Counted from the stretch's first letter, positions 1 to 6,751 are shown. The stretch is DNA of 9,110 bases from DASPTT01 sp035623275 (GCA_035623275.1 DASPTT010000075.1:1-9110), one strand, 5' to 3'. The notes: generated from the letters alone by a model not told the origin. Program-made: numbers and translations.

Positions 1-27
1 CTATCCCGTTTCTGACGAGCCGTCAGG
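1..27 (-). promoter_or_regulatory. Palindromic operator-like site, possible leftward promoter at window edge
   Basis: Positions 12-26 form a perfect inverted repeat, CTGACG-agc-CGTCAG. On the minus strand it resembles the palindrome at 6720-6736: both fit CTGAC-N4-CGTCAGA-N2-CG. Reading leftward, CTGACG (26-21) could be a -35; 17 bases later the sequence reads TAG at the edge, where a TANNNT -10 would start. The gene it would serve is outside the window. It could instead be a hairpin in the 3' end of the lipoprotein mRNA, but no T-run follows it on either strand. The palindrome is seen; the promoter role is inferred. Confidence 0.35.
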
Positions 28-36
28 TTGCCGCGA

Positions 37-60
37 GCCGGGGGCCGGGTCGGCCCCGGC
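37..60 (-). terminator. GC-rich hairpin downstream of the lipoprotein gene
   Basis: GCCGGGG (37-43) pairs with CCCCGGC (54-60). With G44 bulged, the stem extends by three more pairs (45-47 with 51-53), leaving a three-base loop. It lies 55 bases past the lipoprotein stop codon in the direction of transcription. No T-tract follows, so it would be an actinobacterial-type stem-only terminator or simply a 3' stabilising structure. Such hairpins also arise by chance in GC-rich DNA. Confidence 0.35.
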
Positions 61-115
61 CGAGGCTGAGCCCGACCGGGGCGACCGGATGTTCCGGGAT
101 CCCGCTACGCGCGGG

Positions 116-871
116 TCACGGGACCGACGGGATCGAGACACCGCTCGGCAGCGTCTGGGTGGTCGCACCCGCCGGGAGCGTGAAGTCGCTGTCCGACACG
201 TTGGTCGTGTAGTCCGTCAGCTGGAAGACGTTGCCGTTCCCGCTGTCGACGTAGGCGATGATCCCTGAGTCGGTCACGCAGTACTTGCCCGACCCCTGCG
301 GGCCGGTGGCGGAGATGCACTTCGACGGCTGCCCCGCGAACGTCCCGTCGGAGTAGCTGAGGTTGTACCCCGCCGCGTGGGCCGCGGCCTGTGCCTGCGC
401 GGTCTGCAGGAACGCGGTGACGGTCGCGCCGCTGAAGATCCCGATGAGCGAGGCCAGCGGGTTGGAGGACGTCGACGAGGAGATGCACGTCGGCGGCGTG
501 TTGCTCGTGTCGCAGAAGTACGTGGTCGTCCCGTCGTTGATCATCTCGCCCGTGCCCGAGGAGAAGAACGTCTTGGGTGGCTTCTGCTCGAACACGATGG
601 TCTGCGAGCTCGAGCTCCCGCCGGTGCTGGTGTAGGTCGCCTTGAACGTCGCGCCCTTGCCCGACTGGATCTTCGACGACAGCGCCTGGATCTCGGAAGA
701 GAGGCTCGACCCGCCGGCCGACGAGCTCGAGGACGAGGACGAGGAGGTCGAGGAGGAGCTGCTCGATCCCGACCCGCTGCTGGTGCATGCGCCGAGGACC
801 AGTCCGGTGACAGCCAGGGCACCGACCATCGCGCCTGCTCGTCGGGTCGGCTTTGCGGAAATGCCAATCAT
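116..871 (-). CDS. Ser-rich secreted lipoprotein, 251 aa
   Basis: Predicted lipoprotein anchored to the outer face of the cytoplasmic membrane. The N-terminus has a basic region (K7, R10, R11), a hydrophobic segment (about 14-28) and a lipobox LGAC with lipidation Cys29. Residues 31-51 are almost all Ser, a flexible tether after the anchor. The rest (about 58-251) is rich in Ser, Thr and Gly, with alternating hydrophobic positions suggesting beta strands. It contains four cysteines (120, 129, 185, 198) that could form disulfides outside the cell. The pattern FKATYTS followed by IVFEQKPPK (about 76-100) resembles LolA/LppX-like carrier lipoproteins, but the match is too weak to assign a family. 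The ATG is supported by GGAG seven bases upstream. The gene diverges from the DUF222-HNH gene and stands alone in its transcription unit. Function unknown; a lipid- or ligand-binding role is only a guess. Confidence 0.85.
   Translation of the reverse strand: MIGISAKPTRRAGAMVGALAVTGLVLGACTSSGSGSSSSSSTSSSSSSSSSAGGSSLSSEIQALSSKIQSGKGATFKATYTSTGGSSSSQTIVFEQKPPKTFFSSGTGEMINDGTTTYFCDTSNTPPTCISSSTSSNPLASLIGIFSGATVTAFLQTAQAQAAAHAAGYNLSYSDGTFAGQPSKCISATGPQGSGKYCVTDSGIIAYVDSGNGNVFQLTDYTTNVSDSDFTLPAGATTQTLPSGVSIPSVP
719..781 (-). repeat. Low-complexity poly-Ser coding tract
   Basis: This tract encodes residues 31-51 of the lipoprotein, nearly all serine, using mixed TCG, TCC and AGC codons. The plus strand therefore reads as GAG/GAC-rich repeats. 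The mixed codons suggest selection for a Ser linker rather than recent slippage of one unit, although such tracts vary in length between strains. Confidence 0.7.
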
Positions 872-933
872 GTCGACACTCCATTCGTTCGGGGGTGGAG
901 CGCCCGAAGCGCCAGGCGCGTCGTGGAGTGTAG
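872..933. promoter_or_regulatory. Divergent control region between lipoprotein and DUF222-HNH genes
   Basis: This 62-bp gap must serve both genes. It contains an 11-bp palindrome GCGCC-a-GGCGC (909-919) and an 8-bp inverted repeat, ACACTCCA (876-883) with TGGAGTGT (924-931). The repeat places an identical GGAG ribosome binding site before each gene. On the minus strand TACACT (932-927) fits a TANNNT -10 for the lipoprotein gene, giving a leader of about 50 bases, but no convincing -35 is seen. No clear plus-strand -10 was found, so the promoter of the HNH gene is unresolved. Confidence 0.4.
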
Positions 934-2277
934 ATGGAGATCCCCTCGCCGGACACTGTTACACCCCTGGGAGATGCTTGGCGCGTGCTAATGCGACTCG
1001 AGGAGCTCGGTCAGGCAGCCCGCCAGCTCGTGGGCGAGCTGGACCCGCAGCGCATCACATCGGGCGATGCCGACCGTCTCCTCGACGCCTTCGTCGCTCT
1101 GGAACGAGCGGCTGTGGCGGGCAAGCTCCTGTGCGCCGCCAAGGCGGCCGAATCGCATGCCTGGCGTCAGGAGGGCCATCGCGACGCGGCCAGCTGGCTC
1201 GCGGAGACCATGGGGACCGGCGTCGGCTCCGCCCTGTCGACGCTCGCCACCGCCCGGCGGCTGCAGGAGCTCCCGGTCCTGTCGGACGCCCTTCGACGCG
1301 GGGAGCTGAGCCAGGCCCAGGCCGAGGTCATCGCGGGTTCGGCCTCGACCGCGCCCCAGGCCGAGGAGGTGCTCGTCGAGCTGGCCGGGCGCCGGAACCT
1401 GCAGGGCCTCCGCACCGAGGCGCGCCGGCTCGAGGCGACAGCCGGCCTCGACGAAGAGGAGCGCTACGACCGGGTGCGCCGGAGCCGGTACCTCCGTCAC
1501 TGGCGGGAGGCCGACGGCGGCTTCCGGTTCTCCTGCCGGACGACCGAGGACAGTGGCTTCCGCATCCTGGAAGCGGTGAATGCCGGTGTCGACGCGGTGT
1601 GGGAAGAGGCCCTCGCGCAGCATCGGGACCACGACCCTATGGAGGCGTACCGCATGGACGCGCTGGAGCGCCTCGTCGCCCGGGGTGATCGATGCACGTG
1701 GCACCATCGGACGCCCGAGGACGTCCCGTCCCGGCGGCCTTCCACCGTGCACTTGCGGGTCGACGCCGCGGCCCTTCGCCGCGGCGAGCTCCGGTCGGGT
1801 GAGATCTGCGAGGTGCCGGGCGTCGGGCCCGTGTCGCTGGCCACGGCGAGGTCGATCCTCGCCGACAGCGTGGTCGAGGCCTTGGTGACGGACGGCGTCG
1901 ACGTCGCCGCGGTCGCCCACGTCGGGCGGAGCATCCCCAAGGCGGTGGCCGTTGCGCTCGCCGAGCGCGATCCCGTGTGCGTCGTGCCCCGGTGCGAACA
2001 AGCGACAGACCTGGAGATCGACCACTACCAGGTGGCGTGGGCCGACGGCGGCCGGTCGGAGCTCTGGAACCTCGCCAGGCTCTGTCGGCATCACCACCGG
2101 TTGAAGACCTACCGCGGGTTCACGCTCTCCGGGGGCCCCGGCGCATGGCGGTTCACAGGTCCGGACGGTGTCGAGTGGACCGACTTCCTGCGCACGACGC
2201 AGTCCGACGGGCTCGGCTTCTCATCCGCCGGCGCGACAGTCCCGGATTGGGCGCCCGCGTTCGACGATTCGAGCTGA
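934..2277 (+). CDS. DUF222 domain-containing HNH endonuclease-like protein
   Basis: The protein has 447 residues. An N-terminal DUF222 region (about 20-330) contains the typical LxxLDPxxI...ADRLLDAFVALERAAVAGK opening. A C-terminal HNH motif has C349-x4-C354 as likely zinc ligands, catalytic-type D363-H364, then DGG, N379-L380, C384 and H387-H388. All key HNH residues are present, so the nuclease may be active. Families of this type, including the 13E12 repeat proteins of Mycobacterium tuberculosis, are multicopy in actinobacteria; their function and DNA target are unknown. The ATG at 934 has GGAG five bases upstream. However, codons 934-990 are poorer in G/C at the third position than the rest, and homologous sequence seems to start near residue 20, so GTG 985 or ATG 991 is possible. 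It diverges from the lipoprotein gene and ends 12 bp from the oppositely oriented LLM gene. No mobile-element ends flank it. Confidence 0.9.
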   Translation: MEIPSPDTVTPLGDAWRVLMRLEELGQAARQLVGELDPQRITSGDADRLLDAFVALERAAVAGKLLCAAKAAESHAWRQEGHRDAASWLAETMGTGVGSALSTLATARRLQELPVLSDALRRGELSQAQAEVIAGSASTAPQAEEVLVELAGRRNLQGLRTEARRLEATAGLDEEERYDRVRRSRYLRHWREADGGFRFSCRTTEDSGFRILEAVNAGVDAVWEEALAQHRDHDPMEAYRMDALERLVARGDRCTWHHRTPEDVPSRRPSTVHLRVDAAALRRGELRSGEICEVPGVGPVSLATARSILADSVVEALVTDGVDVAAVAHVGRSIPKAVAVALAERDPVCVVPRCEQATDLEIDHYQVAWADGGRSELWNLARLCRHHHRLKTYRGFTLSGGPGAWRFTGPDGVEWTDFLRTTQSDGLGFSSAGATVPDWAPAFDDSS

Positions 2278-2289
2278 GCGCGCCGTCGT

Positions 2290-3261
2290 CTAGGCGTCGG
2301 ACGGTCGCCGAGACAGGAACGGGGCCACGTCTCGAGCGAACGCCGCCATCTGATCGCACAGCTCGTCGGCCGACCGGCTGCAGAACCGCATCTGCAAATG
2401 CGACACGCCCATGTCCGTCAGTTCGGCGAGGTTCTCGGCGATGCGGTCGGCACTGCCCGAGACAGCGCCCCGCGGCAGGTCCCAGGTCGGATCGCCGACA
2501 TAGAAGATCCCGGTCAGGGCGCCGACGGCGATCGGGGCTCCGCCGCGCAGCTCGGCGCGGAGTTCGAGCAGCTCCTCGACCTGCTCGCGCATGTCGGTGC
2601 GCTTCACGGTCTGCGGGAGCCACCCGTCGCCGTAGCGGGCCGCCCGTCTCAGCGCGGGTCCAGTGGACCCACCGATCCAGATCGGCGGGCGAGGTCGCTG
2701 GACCGGCCGGGGGGAGATGCCCATGTCGGCCGCCGGCCAGCGGGGTCCGTCCAGGACGGGGAATTCGTCCACCAGCCCTCGGGCGATGCCGACAATGGCC
2801 TCGTCGAGTGCGGGACCTCGCTCGTCGAACGCCGGACCGAGTAGTCCGAATTCCTCGTGCACGTGGCCGGCCCCCACACCGATGATCACGCGCCCACCCG
2901 ACAGCAGGTCCAGGGTGGCGAACTCCTTGGCGGCGCGCAGCGGATGACGGAGCGCCGCGATGTACACGTGCGACATGAGCCGCACATGCTCGGTGATGCC
3001 AGCCAGCCAGCCCAGGGTGGCGACCGTGTCGTACCAGGTCGTGCTCATGGCTTCCGCCAGACGCCGAGGGATCGCGGTGTGATCGCACACGGCGACGTAG
3101 AAGTAGCCGCTCTCATCGGCCTGCCGAGCCACCCTGGCGAGCTCCGCCGGTCCGGCCGCGAGCTCCCACGGTTCGGCCATCAGCGTCGTCTGCGCCTGGA
3201 CCGGCAGCTGGATCCCGAATACCACGGAGTCTTCGGGGATGATCGACACCACCTCGTCCAC
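2290..3261 (-). CDS. LLM-class F420-dependent oxidoreductase (Rv2161c-like)
   Basis: A 323-residue luciferase-like monooxygenase-fold enzyme, a TIM barrel using F420 or FMN for hydride transfer. Seen in the sequence: strand 1 FGIQLPVQ (15-22); helix LARVARQADESGY (41-53); VCDHTAIP (58-65), the usual active-site loop; TEHVRLMSHVYIAALRHPL (90-108); the hallmark DLLSGGRVIIGVGAGH (118-133); and PPIWIGGST with ARYGDGWLP (192-216). These match the actinobacterial 'probable F420-dependent oxidoreductase, Rv2161c' group; whether the cofactor is F420 or FMN is inferred. The GTG at 3261 is chosen because AGGAGG lies six bases upstream. The open frame continues upstream into the preceding gene, but that part has no family similarity. 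It is the last gene of the amidohydrolase/acyl-CoA dehydrogenase operon, 26 bp after the small subunit, so it probably reduces or oxidises an intermediate of the same pathway. Confidence 0.93.
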   Translation of the reverse strand: MDEVVSIIPEDSVVFGIQLPVQAQTTLMAEPWELAAGPAELARVARQADESGYFYVAVCDHTAIPRRLAEAMSTTWYDTVATLGWLAGITEHVRLMSHVYIAALRHPLRAAKEFATLDLLSGGRVIIGVGAGHVHEEFGLLGPAFDERGPALDEAIVGIARGLVDEFPVLDGPRWPAADMGISPRPVQRPRPPIWIGGSTGPALRRAARYGDGWLPQTVKRTDMREQVEELLELRAELRGGAPIAVGALTGIFYVGDPTWDLPRGAVSGSADRIAENLAELTDMGVSHLQMRFCSRSADELCDQMAAFARDVAPFLSRRPSDA

Positions 3262-3267
3262 GGCTCC

Positions 3268-3273
3268 CCTCCT
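3268..3273 (-). promoter_or_regulatory. Strong Shine-Dalgarno AGGAGG for the LLM gene
   Basis: A perfect AGGAGG is followed by six bases and the GTG at 3261. It is the strongest ribosome binding site in the window and fixes the start of the oxidoreductase. The last gene of the operon may therefore be translated independently of coupling. Confidence 0.75.
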
Positions 3274-3287
3274 AGAACGAACAGCCA

Positions 3288-4283
3288 CTAGAGCGAACCG
3301 GCCACCAACTCTGCCAGGTCTCCTGGCGCCCGCAGCCCTGCCGCGAGCACCCTGGAGCGCATCACGTACAGATGCGCGGGAACGTCCCAGGTGAACCCCA
3401 TGCCGCCGTGCACCTGGATGCACGATCGCCCGTTTGCCTTGGCGGCCTCACTGGCAAGAAGGCCTGCGCCCGCCGCGGCCCGGGCCGCATCGCCAACGTC
3501 CGGCTGGTCGATCGTGACCGCCGCGGCATGGACGGCGGCGCGTGCCGTCTCCGCCCGGACCAACATGTCCGCGCACAGGTGCTTGACCGCCTGGAACGAC
3601 CCGATCGGCCGGCCGAACTGCTCACGGCCCTTCGCGTACTCGACGGCCATCTCCAACGTCGCGAAGGCGATGCCGACGCACATGGCACCGATGAGGACGG
3701 TCTCGTCCCGCTGCCAGCGCGTCGCGTCAGCGCGACCGTCGCCCACGAGGCGTTCGCCCGCCGGGAGGTGCGGTACCCGCCACAGCGGGGTCAGTGGGTC
3801 CAGGGGCCGCTCGACTCGTTCGGCGTCCAGCGACCCGGGGTCGACAGCCCAGATCCCGTCGTCGTCCACGACCAGCAGGGTGTGCAACACGCCGAGGTGC
3901 TCGACCAATGCCCCCGTCACGGCCTCTGGTCCCGCGCCGTCGGGGCGCCGGACCACACCGACCACGGCGTCGCCGTCGCCCGAGCCAGGGACGATCCCGG
4001 CTGCCGCAGCGAGATGGCTCGCGACGAGCGGTCCGGGCACGAGAGCCCGCCCCAGCTCCTCGAAGACGACGGCGGCTTCCGCCATGCCAAGCCCGAGCCC
4101 GTCGGGCTCGGGCGCCCGCAGCGACAAGACACCGGCGTCGGCAAGTTCCTTCCACGAGGCCCGGTCGATCACGTCGGGACGGCCCTCGGCGGCACGCAGC
4201 GTGTCCAGCGGGAATCGGCCCGCGCAGAGCCGGCGGACTCCTTCTGCCAGCGCCGCCTCATCGTCGTCGAGCTCGAAGTCCAT
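3288..4283 (-). CDS. Acyl-CoA dehydrogenase family protein, small (beta-like) subunit
   Basis: A 331-residue, shortened acyl-CoA dehydrogenase (about 380-400 is usual). An N-terminal helical part contains PEPDGLGLG (58-66). The middle region (about 95-185) is short and lacks the SEPxAGSD flavin signature. The C-terminal helical domain is well conserved: YAKGREQFGRPIGSFQAVKH (216-235) and QVHGGMGFTWD (290-300). After that motif, where many acyl-CoA dehydrogenases have the YEGT glutamate, the sequence is VLAAGLRAP, without a Glu. This is the pattern of the partner subunits in actinobacterial alpha2-beta2 enzymes such as the FadE28/FadE29 type, where FAD and substrate lie at the subunit interface. 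The gene starts eight bases after the large-subunit stop, consistent with translational coupling. Substrate unknown; a steroid or cyclic acyl-CoA is possible by analogy. Confidence 0.92.
   Translation of the reverse strand: MDFELDDDEAALAEGVRRLCAGRFPLDTLRAAEGRPDVIDRASWKELADAGVLSLRAPEPDGLGLGMAEAAVVFEELGRALVPGPLVASHLAAAAGIVPGSGDGDAVVGVVRRPDGAGPEAVTGALVEHLGVLHTLLVVDDDGIWAVDPGSLDAERVERPLDPLTPLWRVPHLPAGERLVGDGRADATRWQRDETVLIGAMCVGIAFATLEMAVEYAKGREQFGRPIGSFQAVKHLCADMLVRAETARAAVHAAAVTIDQPDVGDAARAAAGAGLLASEAAKANGRSCIQVHGGMGFTWDVPAHLYVMRSRVLAAGLRAPGDLAELVAGSL
4091..4113. other. Perfect intragenic hairpin in the small-subunit gene
   Basis: GCCCGAGCCC (4091-4100) and GGGCTCGGGC (4104-4113) pair perfectly around a three-base centre, giving a 10-bp GC-only-rich stem. 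It lies inside the small acyl-CoA dehydrogenase gene and encodes the conserved PEPDGLGLG stretch. It may simply follow from Pro/Glu/Gly/Leu codons in GC-rich DNA, or it may affect mRNA stability. Confidence 0.3.
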
Positions 4284-4291
4284 CTCGTCCG

Positions 4292-5479
4292 CTACCCCTT
4301 GGGCAGGCCGAGGATCCGCTCAGCCACGATGTTCCGCTGGATCTGGGAGGTGCCCGCCGCGATCGTCCGCGAGAACCCGTTGATCCACGTGTCGACCACC
4401 TCGGCGTTGCCGAGATCTTCCGTCCCCTCGGGCGCGGCGAGCTCGTCCCACGCCAGCGAGGCCCGACCGACCAGGTCCATGCCGAGCTCCGAGAGCCGCT
4501 GGCGGAGCTCCGAGAACGCCAGCTTGAACACACTCCCACCGAGCCCCGGCACACCCGTTCGGGCTGCCTGGGAGACGTTGCGCTTCGTCAGCGCCCACAG
4601 GGCGTCCAACTCGGCGCCGAGGTGCCCCACCCGCCGTCGCACGCCCTCGTCGTCCCAGGCTCCCGTGCGCCGGGCGAGGGAGCGGAACGTCCGGAGCAGC
4701 TCCATCGACTGGAGCATCTCGCCGACGAACGCGGTGCCCCGCTCGAAGCTGAGGGTCACCATGGTCACACGCCACCCGTCGTCCTCCTCGCCGACACGGT
4801 TGTCCACAGGGATCCGGACGCCGTCGAGGAACAGCTCGGCGAACTCGGTCGTCCCGACGATCGTCCGGAGGGGTCGGATCTCGATGCCGGGCAGGTCCAT
4901 CGGCATGATCAGCCACGTGATTCCCTTGTGCCGGCTGTCCTCCGAGCCGGTCCGGACCAGCAGCTCACAGAAGTCGGCGACCTCCGCGTGGGACGTCCAG
5001 ATCTTCGACCCGGTGACGACGTACTCGTCGCCGTCACGCACCGCCCGCGTCCGAAGCGCGGCGAGGTCGCTCCCCGCCCCGGGCTCCGAGAAACCCTGGC
5101 ACCACACCTCGTCGCCTCGCAGGATCGGCTGCAGGTACCTCGCCCGCTGCTCGGGCGTACCCTCGGCCACGATGGTCGGCCCGGCGTGCAGCAGCCCCAC
5201 GAAGTTCACCCCCACGTAGGGGGCGTGCGAGCGCTCGAGCTCCTCGAGATAGATGAGCTGCTCGACAGGGCTCGCCCCGCGCCCGCCTCCCTCGACGGGC
5301 CAGTCGATCCCGGCATACCCGGCGTCGAAGAGCATCCGCTGCCACGCGGTGTCGTAGCGACGCCGCTCGGGCCAGTCGAATTGCGACGGTGCGGGCCCGA
5401 CGGTCGGCAGCACTTCCGCCAACCACGACCGCAGTTCCTTCCTGAAGGCCTCTTCTGCCTCGGAGAATCGAAGGTCCAC
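4292..5479 (-). CDS. Acyl-CoA dehydrogenase, large catalytic subunit
   Basis: A 395-residue, full-length flavoprotein that introduces an alpha,beta double bond into an acyl-CoA. Order of features: N-terminal helical domain (1-120) with LERSHAPY; the flavin-binding signature CQGFSEPGAGSDLA (127-140); GSKIWTSHA (157-165); a beta domain up to about 235; then a C-terminal helical domain. E246 in LSFERG aligns with the catalytic base position of isovaleryl-CoA and long-chain acyl-CoA dehydrogenases. The other common base position is Ala here (IAAGTSQIQRN, 373-383), so E246 is the likely base. The end, AERILGLPKG, is typical of FadE-type large subunits. The GTG start gives the family-like VDLRFSEAEEAFR; the ribosome binding site is poor. 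The open frame extends upstream, but that part is the shadow of the amidohydrolase gene. It sits 16 bp after the amidohydrolase stop and 8 bp before its presumed partner. Confidence 0.95.
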   Translation of the reverse strand: MDLRFSEAEEAFRKELRSWLAEVLPTVGPAPSQFDWPERRRYDTAWQRMLFDAGYAGIDWPVEGGGRGASPVEQLIYLEELERSHAPYVGVNFVGLLHAGPTIVAEGTPEQRARYLQPILRGDEVWCQGFSEPGAGSDLAALRTRAVRDGDEYVVTGSKIWTSHAEVADFCELLVRTGSEDSRHKGITWLIMPMDLPGIEIRPLRTIVGTTEFAELFLDGVRIPVDNRVGEEDDGWRVTMVTLSFERGTAFVGEMLQSMELLRTFRSLARRTGAWDDEGVRRRVGHLGAELDALWALTKRNVSQAARTGVPGLGGSVFKLAFSELRQRLSELGMDLVGRASLAWDELAAPEGTEDLGNAEVVDTWINGFSRTIAAGTSQIQRNIVAERILGLPKG

Positions 5480-5495
5480 GGAGCAGGTGCGGGAT

Positions 5496-6698
5496 CTACG
5501 GTGCGAGATGGTCGAGGCCGAACAGCTTGATGGCGTTGCCCCGGACGATCTTGTACCTGGTCTCGTCGTCCAGGTGTGCCATCTGCCGCTCCGCGATCTC
5601 CTTGGTGTGCGGCCATGTCGAGTCGGAGTGTGGATAGTCCGACTCGTAGGTGATGTTGTCGGCGCCGATCTCGTCGACGGACCGGAGCCCATGGGCGTCG
5701 TCGAAGAAACAGCCGTAGATCTGGCGGTGGAAGTACGTCGAGGGCGGCTCGGGGACTTTGTCGGCCACGCCGCCCCAGCCCCGGTTCTCCTCCCATACCG
5801 TGTCGGCGCGCTCAAGGATGTAGGGGATCCAGCCGATCTGCCCCTCCGAGTACGCCAGCTTCAAGGTCGGGAACCGGACGAGCACGCCGGAGAACATGAA
5901 GTCGACCATGGAGAACGTGGCGTTGGTGTGCGTGAGCGTCGAACCCACCGCCGGAGGAGCATCGGCCGAAGTCGAAGGCATCTTCGACGACGACCCGATG
6001 TGCATGTTGACGACGGTCTGCGTCTCGGAGCATGCGGCGAAGAACGGGTCCCAGTACCCGTCGGGATCGTGGACGGAAGGCAACCCGAGGAACGGCGGGA
6101 TCTCGCTGAAGCACACGGCGCGCACACCTCGCTCCGCGTTGCGTCGGACTTCGTCCGCAGCTAGCTGCGCGTCCCACAAGGGGATGATCGTGAGGGGGAT
6201 CAAGCGCCCGCCCGAATCGGCGCACCACTCCTCAACCGTCCAGTCGTTGTAGGCCTTGACGCACAGGAGGCCCAGCTCCTTGTCCTTGGCCTCGGTGAAG
6301 GTCTGGCCACAGAACCGGGGGAACGTCGGGAAGCACAGCGACGCCTCCAGATGGTTGGTGTCCATGTCCTCGAGGCGCGGCTTGACCTGGTACGAGCCCG
6401 GTCGCATGTCCTCGTAGGTGATCCCCTTCATGGTCACCTCGTCGCGGGGCACACCGACGGCCGAGTCGACGCGCAGCAACGGCCGCTTGAGGTCCTCGTA
6501 GTACCACCAGTCGGTCGGCGAGCCCTCGGTCCCGGGCTTCACCGTGAGCTTGCCACCGACGAAGGTGATCTCCCCCATCGGGGCTCGCACGATGCGGGGG
6601 CCTACGTCCTTGTACTTGGCCGGGAGCCGGTCCATCCAGACGTTGGCGGGCTCGACGACGTGGTCGTCGACGGAGACGATCCTGGGCAACTCGGCCAT
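5496..6698 (-). CDS. Amidohydrolase-2 family (metal-dependent hydrolase or decarboxylase)
   Basis: A 400-residue TIM-barrel metalloenzyme of the amidohydrolase_2/ACMSD-like superfamily. Motifs, numbered from the ATG at 6698: VDDHVVEP (10-17), the strand-1 metal site; SLCFPTFPRFCGQTF (120-134); NMHIGSSS with H233; AYSEGQIGW (282-290); and YESDYPHSDSTWP (351-363), whose D354 fits the strand-8 metal Asp. The classical HxH of strand 1 is replaced by H13-x-V with E16 following, as in a large actinobacterial subgroup often found beside acyl-CoA dehydrogenases. The reaction may be C-C or C-N hydrolysis or a non-oxidative decarboxylation and is not known. First gene of the four-gene operon. ATG 6698 is preferred over the in-frame ATG 6710 because neither has a ribosome binding site and a TATGCT -10 lies seven bases before 6698, which suggests a leaderless transcript. 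Confidence 0.92.
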   Translation of the reverse strand: MAELPRIVSVDDHVVEPANVWMDRLPAKYKDVGPRIVRAPMGEITFVGGKLTVKPGTEGSPTDWWYYEDLKRPLLRVDSAVGVPRDEVTMKGITYEDMRPGSYQVKPRLEDMDTNHLEASLCFPTFPRFCGQTFTEAKDKELGLLCVKAYNDWTVEEWCADSGGRLIPLTIIPLWDAQLAADEVRRNAERGVRAVCFSEIPPFLGLPSVHDPDGYWDPFFAACSETQTVVNMHIGSSSKMPSTSADAPPAVGSTLTHTNATFSMVDFMFSGVLVRFPTLKLAYSEGQIGWIPYILERADTVWEENRGWGGVADKVPEPPSTYFHRQIYGCFFDDAHGLRSVDEIGADNITYESDYPHSDSTWPHTKEIAERQMAHLDDETRYKIVRGNAIKLFGLDHLAP

Positions 6699-6705
6699 GG
6701 GGCCG

Positions 6706-6735
6706 AGCATAGCGACGAATCTGACGGCGTGTCAG
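6706..6735 (-). promoter_or_regulatory. Probable leaderless promoter of the amidohydrolase operon
   Basis: On the minus strand CTGACA (6735-6730, near TTGACA) is separated by 18 bases from TATGCT (6711-6706), which fits TANNNT. Seven bases later comes the ATG at 6698. That geometry is typical of actinobacterial leaderless genes and explains the missing ribosome binding site. The sequence match is seen; the start of transcription is inferred. Confidence 0.5.
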
Positions 6736-6736
6736 A
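6720..6736. promoter_or_regulatory. Palindromic operator TCTGAC-N5-GTCAGA
   Basis: A perfect 6-bp inverted repeat with a 5-base spacer covers the -35 element of the amidohydrolase promoter. A repressor bound here would block RNA polymerase. The 17-bp length and symmetry fit a dimeric TetR-type regulator, but no regulator gene is in the window. The core CGGCGTGTCAG (6725-6735) is repeated exactly at 6757-6767. Confidence 0.55.
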
Positions 6737-6751
6737 CGAGGCGCCGTCCAG

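Noticed and set aside
642..1688. Plus-strand open frame with an acidic Asp/Glu run
   Set aside because: The acidic run is the reverse complement of the lipoprotein's Ser tract, and the rest overlaps the DUF222-HNH gene in the wrong frame.
2262..2309. Possible terminator between the convergent HNH and LLM genes
   Set aside because: Only short, competing 4-5 bp stems can be drawn and there is no T-run, so no terminator was annotated.
3262..3423. 54-residue N-terminal extension of the LLM oxidoreductase
   Set aside because: It overlaps the small-subunit gene, is Arg-rich and unlike the family, and a perfect AGGAGG marks the GTG at 3261.
3372..5530. Long plus-strand open frames (615 and 578 codons) opposite the first dehydrogenase pair
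   Set aside because: They are antisense to well-conserved genes, have Arg/Pro/Ser-rich composition without any family motif, and arise from lack of stops in GC-rich DNA.
5480..5815. N-terminal extension of the first large dehydrogenase subunit
   Set aside because: It overlaps the amidohydrolase 3' end in another frame, with no dehydrogenase similarity; the family-like start is the GTG at 5479.
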